Below, in pieces: positions 58,930 through 64,000 of a stretch of 64,000 nucleotides of DNA; within the stretch, counting starts at the first letter, position 1; every line of letters begins with the position of its first letter. Location of the stretch: positions 32,878 to 96,877 of the forward strand of contig WSUB01000153.1 of the NCBI GenBank assembly GCA_019633425.1. The letters run 5' to 3'. A program made the position numbers and the translations under genes. This DNA is from Tulasnella sp. 424 (lineage: Eukaryota; Basidiomycota; Agaricomycetes; Cantharellales; Tulasnellaceae). The notes under the pieces are model-generated. The model was not told the DNA's origin. It worked only from the letters and a program-made list of their open reading frames with translations, and did no database searches.

Positions 58930-60540
58930 GGAGGGGGGGGGGAAGAGTTCACAAAGATCGTAAAGTTAAGAGCCCAGCTCGACCATCAACCGTCACACCA
59001 GCCCAGGACCCTAACGCAGCAGCGGCAGCAGCGATCATTTAACAGCGGGCAAAGACAACATGCTAGTCGCCGGTCTGCCATCAGAATTCTCCCGCTCATC
59101 GTCAATCACCAGTCCGCGCTTCTCGTCCCAAACCTGGCCACCCGCACCTGCGGCCACTTTTTCTTCCAAATCGTTCGAATGACGCGGTAGAGTAAGTAAG
59201 GTCCAGAATATGATCTTGGCGACGATTCGAGTTTTGATTCTGGGCAAGATCGACAAGGCGAGAGAGAGGAAGAAAGGAACGTGGGACGGGTCGAGGCTTG
59301 CTAGCTCTATCGCTGGTTTTGAAGGTGAACCAGACACGGGTGGGTTCGGGTCGGACGATGCGGTTGCGGTCGTTGTAGAGAATGCCGAAGAGGAGGATAA
59401 GGGACCGACGTCGGACGATGCGGTTTGGTAACCCGCTTCACCGTGTTCCAAGGATTCGTAATCCGGTGTATCATTTTGCTGATGATGATGAGGGGGGAGG
59501 TGGTGTTGATGTTGATGTTGATTAGGGTGGAACCGTAATAGGATATCCGCCTCAGTGTGCGTGGGCACGACTTCCGACAACCGTCGACGCAGGGAATGGT
59601 GGCTCTGGAAATGATGGAACGACGAAGGCCGGATGGTCTCCATCCGCGAAAGGTGCTCTCGTTCGCGTTTCCGCATCGCAATCATCCGAGAGGTCCGCTT
59701 CCCATGATTATTGTCGCTCCCGCTTTCTCCATCTGCATCGGATTGAGCGTGGAGGTACTGCGCACGATCGAGTAAACCGCCCTCCGCATCGGATTGAGCG
59801 CGACTCTCCACATCAGCTTCCCCTTCGTCGTCCGTAGGTGCGCCCTACTCTCTGCCTCGGACTTCCCCTCCACCTCCGGAGTTCAAATACGCAGTTTCGA
59901 AATTTGACGGGGTGAATATCTGGTCGAAGGTGAACCGCTCGAACGCATCGAGGGGCAAGACGGGCGAAACGATGTGGTTCATGAATTACGCTCCGCGCAC
60001 GGTGTTGTTATGCGGTGGGGTGCAATCACCTCTGGCCGCGTTGAGGCTGGAGAGGGACGCTCCGACGCTAGCTTCCCTCTCTCTCCAAGTCAAGAACTTC
60101 TCCGCAGCTTCCTTCCTCAACCCTTTCAAGTTCACTTCATCGAACAGCTATTCTTTCAGTGCTCGGTGGGACGTAGGTGGAACGCAAAGTTGGGGGGGGC
60201 TTGTTGTGGACGGGTTGAGTCCGAGATAGGGGCGAGGAGTCACGGGATTGAAGGCACCCATGAGTGAATTCCTCTTCCTCCTCAGTACGGTGAAGCGTGT
60301 CGGGAGTATTGAGGCTGGTGGTGATATATCCTAGAAGACGGGCAATGGATGTCGGGATTGAGGTCTAGAGTCGTTGAAGCCATCTGGTGGCTAGTGTCCT
60401 CCGTGCCGTTGCTGGTGTGGTGTTACGAACCACTAGAGCGGCGAGGGACAAGTTCACTGAACTTGGTCGAGGTGTCGGAACGCCCGTTGTGTTGTGGCCA
60501 GAGGGCTGATCATGAGGGATTTCACACCATGACGGCGATA
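58930..60540 (-). pseudogene. Gene B, copy 7
   Basis: Keeps FHLRPTSHR-like start, RKEAAEKFLTWRERE, HIVSPVLPLDAFERFTFDQIF, a shortened acidic region, RKREREHLSRMETIRPSSFH, RFHPNQHQHQHHLPPHHHQQ, GEAGYQTASSDVGPLSSSSAF, LSILPRIKTRIVAKI and VWDEKRGLVIDDERENSDGR. The longest uninterrupted piece is 258 codons (59035-59811). The hydrophobic tail is cut after MLSLPAVK. Part of the acidic block is deleted near 59870. Confidence 0.65.
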
Positions 60541-60764
60541 CGTTATGTAAGCGGAAGATTCATAATTTCGTTCTCCTCTACGTTCGTACAAAACTGTCAC
60601 ATTCTACACGCCGAACGGTTGACATGAGCATGATAAGTCTCTCATATCGAACACCGGGGATTTATTTTAGTGAAGAGAGTTCGGCCCTGACAAGTCCATG
60701 TCCATCACCAACGGCACAACGCAGTGCACCTCGATCGGAATAAGACCGAGTGACAGCGGTTGTC

Positions 60765-63130
60765 TGGCTCGATGCAGAAGGGAAAAGATTTTAAAAATGT
60801 CTTGATGCCCACGTTGAAGGAGCGATGGGATTCCCGAATGGTCAACGACGGAGCTCGCCAGCTCTTCATGAGGGCCTGGTGATCCCCCACATGGTCACTA
60901 TGATGTTCCTCCGCGTCATCGTTTTCGCTTTTGCCTTCAGGAACGACTAATTGACTATCGCCGGGTGACCTTTGGTCTCGGATATCGTGAGGTATGGACC
61001 AACTTGGGGTATTTCAACGCGGACTGACTGACCACACGGCTTATGCATCACGAGCCGTCGCTCACACAACCGCAGTGGTCCTGCGCGTTCGACGTCACCT
61101 TTATCCTCGTCCCGGTCTGTTGTAACTTCATCTCCCTTCTCCGCCTCACCTCCCTCAACAACTTCATCCCATTCGACAAGAACGTCGAATTCCACAAGCT
61201 CACGCGTGGCCTATCGCCTTCTTCGGTGCCGTCAACACCATCGCGTCCATGTTCAAATTTGCTCGTCTGGCCATCGCAACGGGCGAGAACACCAGGGAAC
61301 GCATCATCTTGTTCCTCTAAGCCAACTTCATCACTGATCCAGGTGCCACCGGATGGGCCATGACTGTTGCGCTCGGCGTTATGATCTGGTTTGCCGTTGA
61401 GAACCGTTGAGAAGCGCCGCCATGCTCATTTCGAATGGTTCTGGCACACGCACCACCTCTTCATCAGTTTCTTCATCTTCTGACAACTCCGTGGCATTTT
61501 TTGCATGGTTAGCGAATTGACACTTTGTCCGCGTGACCAAAGAGCAACCCTGTCCTCCTTAATACTTCTGGAGCACCATCGGCGTCTTCTGGAAATACTG
61601 GGTCGTCGGCGGTCTCATCTCAATCTCTGAGCGCATCATCCACGAAGTCCGCTCTCGTCACTGTACTTAGATGTTGAAGTCATCCAACATCATTCCAAGG
61701 TCATGGAAATCTAAATCAAGAAGGAGAAGACCAAAGTCCCCGCTGATCAATACACTTTCCCCAACTGCCCCGAGGTCTCGTACTTCCAGTGGCATCTGTT
61801 CACCTTGACCTCGGCATCCGAAGAAGATTACAACTCGGTTCACAATCGCATTGTGGGCAATTTCACAGACGCCCTTTCCAAGGCTCTTAGATGCGACTTC
61901 GACAGCGAGGAGGGCGAGAAGGGTGATCGCAAGAAGGGCGAAAAGGTCATTGGAACCGTTACCAACCCGCCTCTTAACCACGCGTCTTGCCACATGTTAT
62001 GGTTAACGGGCCCTTCGGCAGCGCTAGCGAGGACTTCTTGAATGTGTGTAAATAACTTGGTGCTTAGTGTGACAGATATTGACGCCAAACTGCTACGCAT
62101 CTAGTACGAAACCGTCCTGCTCGTCGGAGCCGGTATCGGTGTGACGCCCGTCGCCTCGATGCTCAAGTCGATTTTGTATCGCATGAACAACATGAACAAC
62201 TCCACGCCTACTCGTCTATGCAAGGTCTACTTCGTCTGGGTCATTCGCAACGTCGGTTCGGCAGAATGGTTCCACAGTCTTTTGCATGCCATCGAGGAAC
62301 ATCCCAAGCCCCTACATATCCAGTACGAAACCGTCCTTCCTCGGAGCCGGTGTTGCCGTGACACCCTTCGCCTCGATCCTACATGAACAACTCCCAGTAT
62401 ATTCGCATATCCAAGGTCTAATTCGTCGGGGTCATTCGCAACTTTGGTTCAGCGGAATAGTTTCACAGCCTTTTGCACGCCATCGAGGAACAAGACGTCG
62501 GTGGAAGGATCGAGATTTCGATTCATTTGACTGCCAGGTGGAAGGATGATGACGTCAACAGCATCGTCGTCCAGGATATCTGAGCGGAGAAGGACGCGAT
62601 TACCAGTTTGAGAGCTCCTACGCACTTTGGAAGGCCGAACTGGGATCGGGTGTTCAGCGGGGTAAGCGTTGCTCTTGTGCCAGAGAGTGCGATCCACGAT
62701 TGACTCTTAATACTTTTTGCCCCGGTTTTAACAGATTGCTGAGAGGCATTCAGAGACCGACGTTGGCGTGTTCTTCTGCAGCCCGCTAGAAAACGTGAGT
62801 CACCTAGTCTACGTTCACGGGTTTCTAGCCAGTTCTAATGGGTCTTTTCGCTGTTCGGACTTGAAACATGTCCAAGAATTATACCAATCCCAAGGGTATG
62901 AATTTCTTCTTCGGCAAAGATGAGCGGATGACGGGTCTTGACTTCATTCGGACGCTGACAAGACTCGTTGGCATAGAAAAAGTCCAATCCAATTCAAGCT
63001 CGTCCTTTTAATTTGCCACCTAGTTCGTTTCTTAGTATGGACACACCCTCTTCGGTTTTTATGAGATTATAGTTGTAACTGTAGTCCTTTCGTTTACATA
63101 TGCTGTCCTTTCGATAGAATACAGTTGGTT
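60765..63130 (+). pseudogene. NADPH-oxidase-like gene C, copy 4, full length but broken
   Basis: Covers the entire gene to the 3' UTR. Pieces: ERWDSRMVNDGARQLFM; FILVPVCCNFISLLRLTSLN; FIPFDKNVEFHKLT, then a frameshift; AVNTIASMFKFARLAIA, where the heme-ligand HT--H pattern is lost; AHFEWFWHTHHLFI, with helix-V histidines kept; [69 protein letters not shown] (about 62610-62660); TDVGVFFCSPLEN, where FFCGPP is expected; and YTNPKGMNFFFGKDE. The NADPH-site segment is duplicated in tandem (62102-62305 and 62321-62490). Confidence 0.85.
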
Positions 63131-64000
63131 TTCCGACGATCAGAAAGCTTCAAAAGAATCATTTGTCAAGGGCCCATGTCGTCAATTAGTCAGAAAGCTG
63201 CCCTTACCGTAACACAGGGGTCACAATGACAATTTCCCTAATGATCGCTGCTGGGTTCTGCCAGAATTCATCGCCGTGTCATACTAATACCCTCAGCCGG
63301 GCCACGTTTCCCATTCCAACCTGCCGTGCAAATAGTATCCCCTTATATAGGACAATTTCGAAATAGCAAAAGTGCCATATTATGAACACTTTAGCCGTTC
63401 TCTGCTGCCCCTGTTAAGATCTCCCGTCGTCCAGCGTTCGCAAAGAAGGCGAGAGTCTGGTTGATAAAGGGCAGGACCCCTCGACACTGAAGCTGGTAAG
63501 ATGCAAGCTGCGGAAGATTTTCATCATTATTATGGTGGTCGCTCCTCACATGTTTCACCCCTCCAAGTATTACGTGCTTCGCACTTTGAAGGTGGTACAT
63601 GTTCCTGGGCCTTACTGGTCAATTTCCTCCAAACCCGTGTTCCACCACTTGAACAGCAAAAAAATTAGCTCCTCACGAGGGTTGGAACGAAAAGCAATTC
63701 TGGAGTCTCGGTGGGGGAGAAGACGGCGTGAAGAGGTCGCGGGCTTGAGTGAGGCACTTCCTTCCAAGCACGGCAGGGGACACTTCATTCTCTCCCGTTG
63801 AATGAGACCGCTCCTTCCAAGCACGGCAGGGGACACTTCATTTTCTCCCGTTGCGTGAGGCTGCTCCTTCCTGAAACGGTCGGTGAACAGGACGCCGCAA
63901 CACAATAAGACTGATCACCCGGGGCGTATGTGGTGTGGGCGGCCGGGTGACCGGCCGGTTGAGCTAGGGGCAGCCGCCCGCAAACGGGGGAAATGGAGTG
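63131..64000. other. Right end, no supported gene
   Basis: Contains the inverted relative (63430-63600) of the repeat at 54690-54860 and a 53-bp tandem duplication. No gene is recognised. Confidence 0.45.
63751..63871. repeat. 53-bp tandem repeat, 2.3 copies
   Basis: Two 53-bp units (63751-63803 and 63804-63856) share CTTCCAAGCACGGCAGGGGA and CACTTCATT-C/T-TCTCCCGTTG, and a third starts at 63857 but ends after 15 bp. Confidence 0.85.

Noticed and set aside
7330..63130. One giant transposon (Starship- or Helitron-like) carrying the cassette
   Set aside because: No tyrosine recombinase, Rep/helicase or consistent terminal sequence is found; cassette ends vary. Unequal recombination explains the pattern equally well, so this stays only a hypothesis in the findings.

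Overview
The window is fungal, most likely from an agaricomycete basidiomycete. The evidence is protein genes split by short introns (about 45-65 nt, all phase 0 in the best gene), a protein kinase fused to a long tetratricopeptide array, a cytochrome P450 N-terminus, a lipin/Pah1 relic, NADPH-oxidase relics and the tail of a non-LTR retrotransposon. No rRNA, convincing tRNA, CRISPR array or prokaryotic operon is visible. Species is not determinable by eye.

Two regions hold convincing host genes. At the left edge (2-2096, + strand) is the 3' part of a kinase-TPR gene: two kinase C-lobe exons, then a TPR exon with 13 units of exactly 120 bp. An in-frame TAA lies in the last unit and 45 open codons follow it. 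At 35560-39588 (+) is a complete paralogue. Its seven-exon model has only phase-0 introns and gives about 1232 aa: a TKL-like kinase domain with an HGD (non-RD) catalytic loop, then 20 uninterrupted 120-bp TPR units, 14 of them nearly identical.

Most of the rest (about 7.3-35.3 kb and 41.1-63.1 kb) is a decayed segmental-duplication cluster. The ancestral cassette reads E -> A -> (B reversed) -> C. E is a non-coding upstream module. A is an unrecognised multi-exon gene with a conserved TATA box. B is an unrecognised convergent gene coding for an acidic, His-rich protein with a C-terminal hydrophobic segment. C is an NADPH-oxidase-like gene. I count eight full-length or near-full copies of A, seven of B, five of C, plus fragments. 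Some cassettes are inverted and nearly all carry different breaks, so I annotate them as pseudogenes. One B copy is fused to a decayed lipin gene, and one C copy sits between about 1-kb inverted repeats.

Smaller elements include two TIR-bounded non-autonomous transposon candidates (5249-5950 and 25278-25923), two tiny hairpin insertions flanked by 10-bp direct repeats inside B copies (43483-43565 and 58798-58907), a P450 N-terminal relic (about 3680-4185) and a LINE 3' end (52746-53185). The spacers 2235-3680, 4186-5248, 5951-7330, 26609-28030, 39589-41150, 53186-55085 and 63131-64000 contain no gene I can support.
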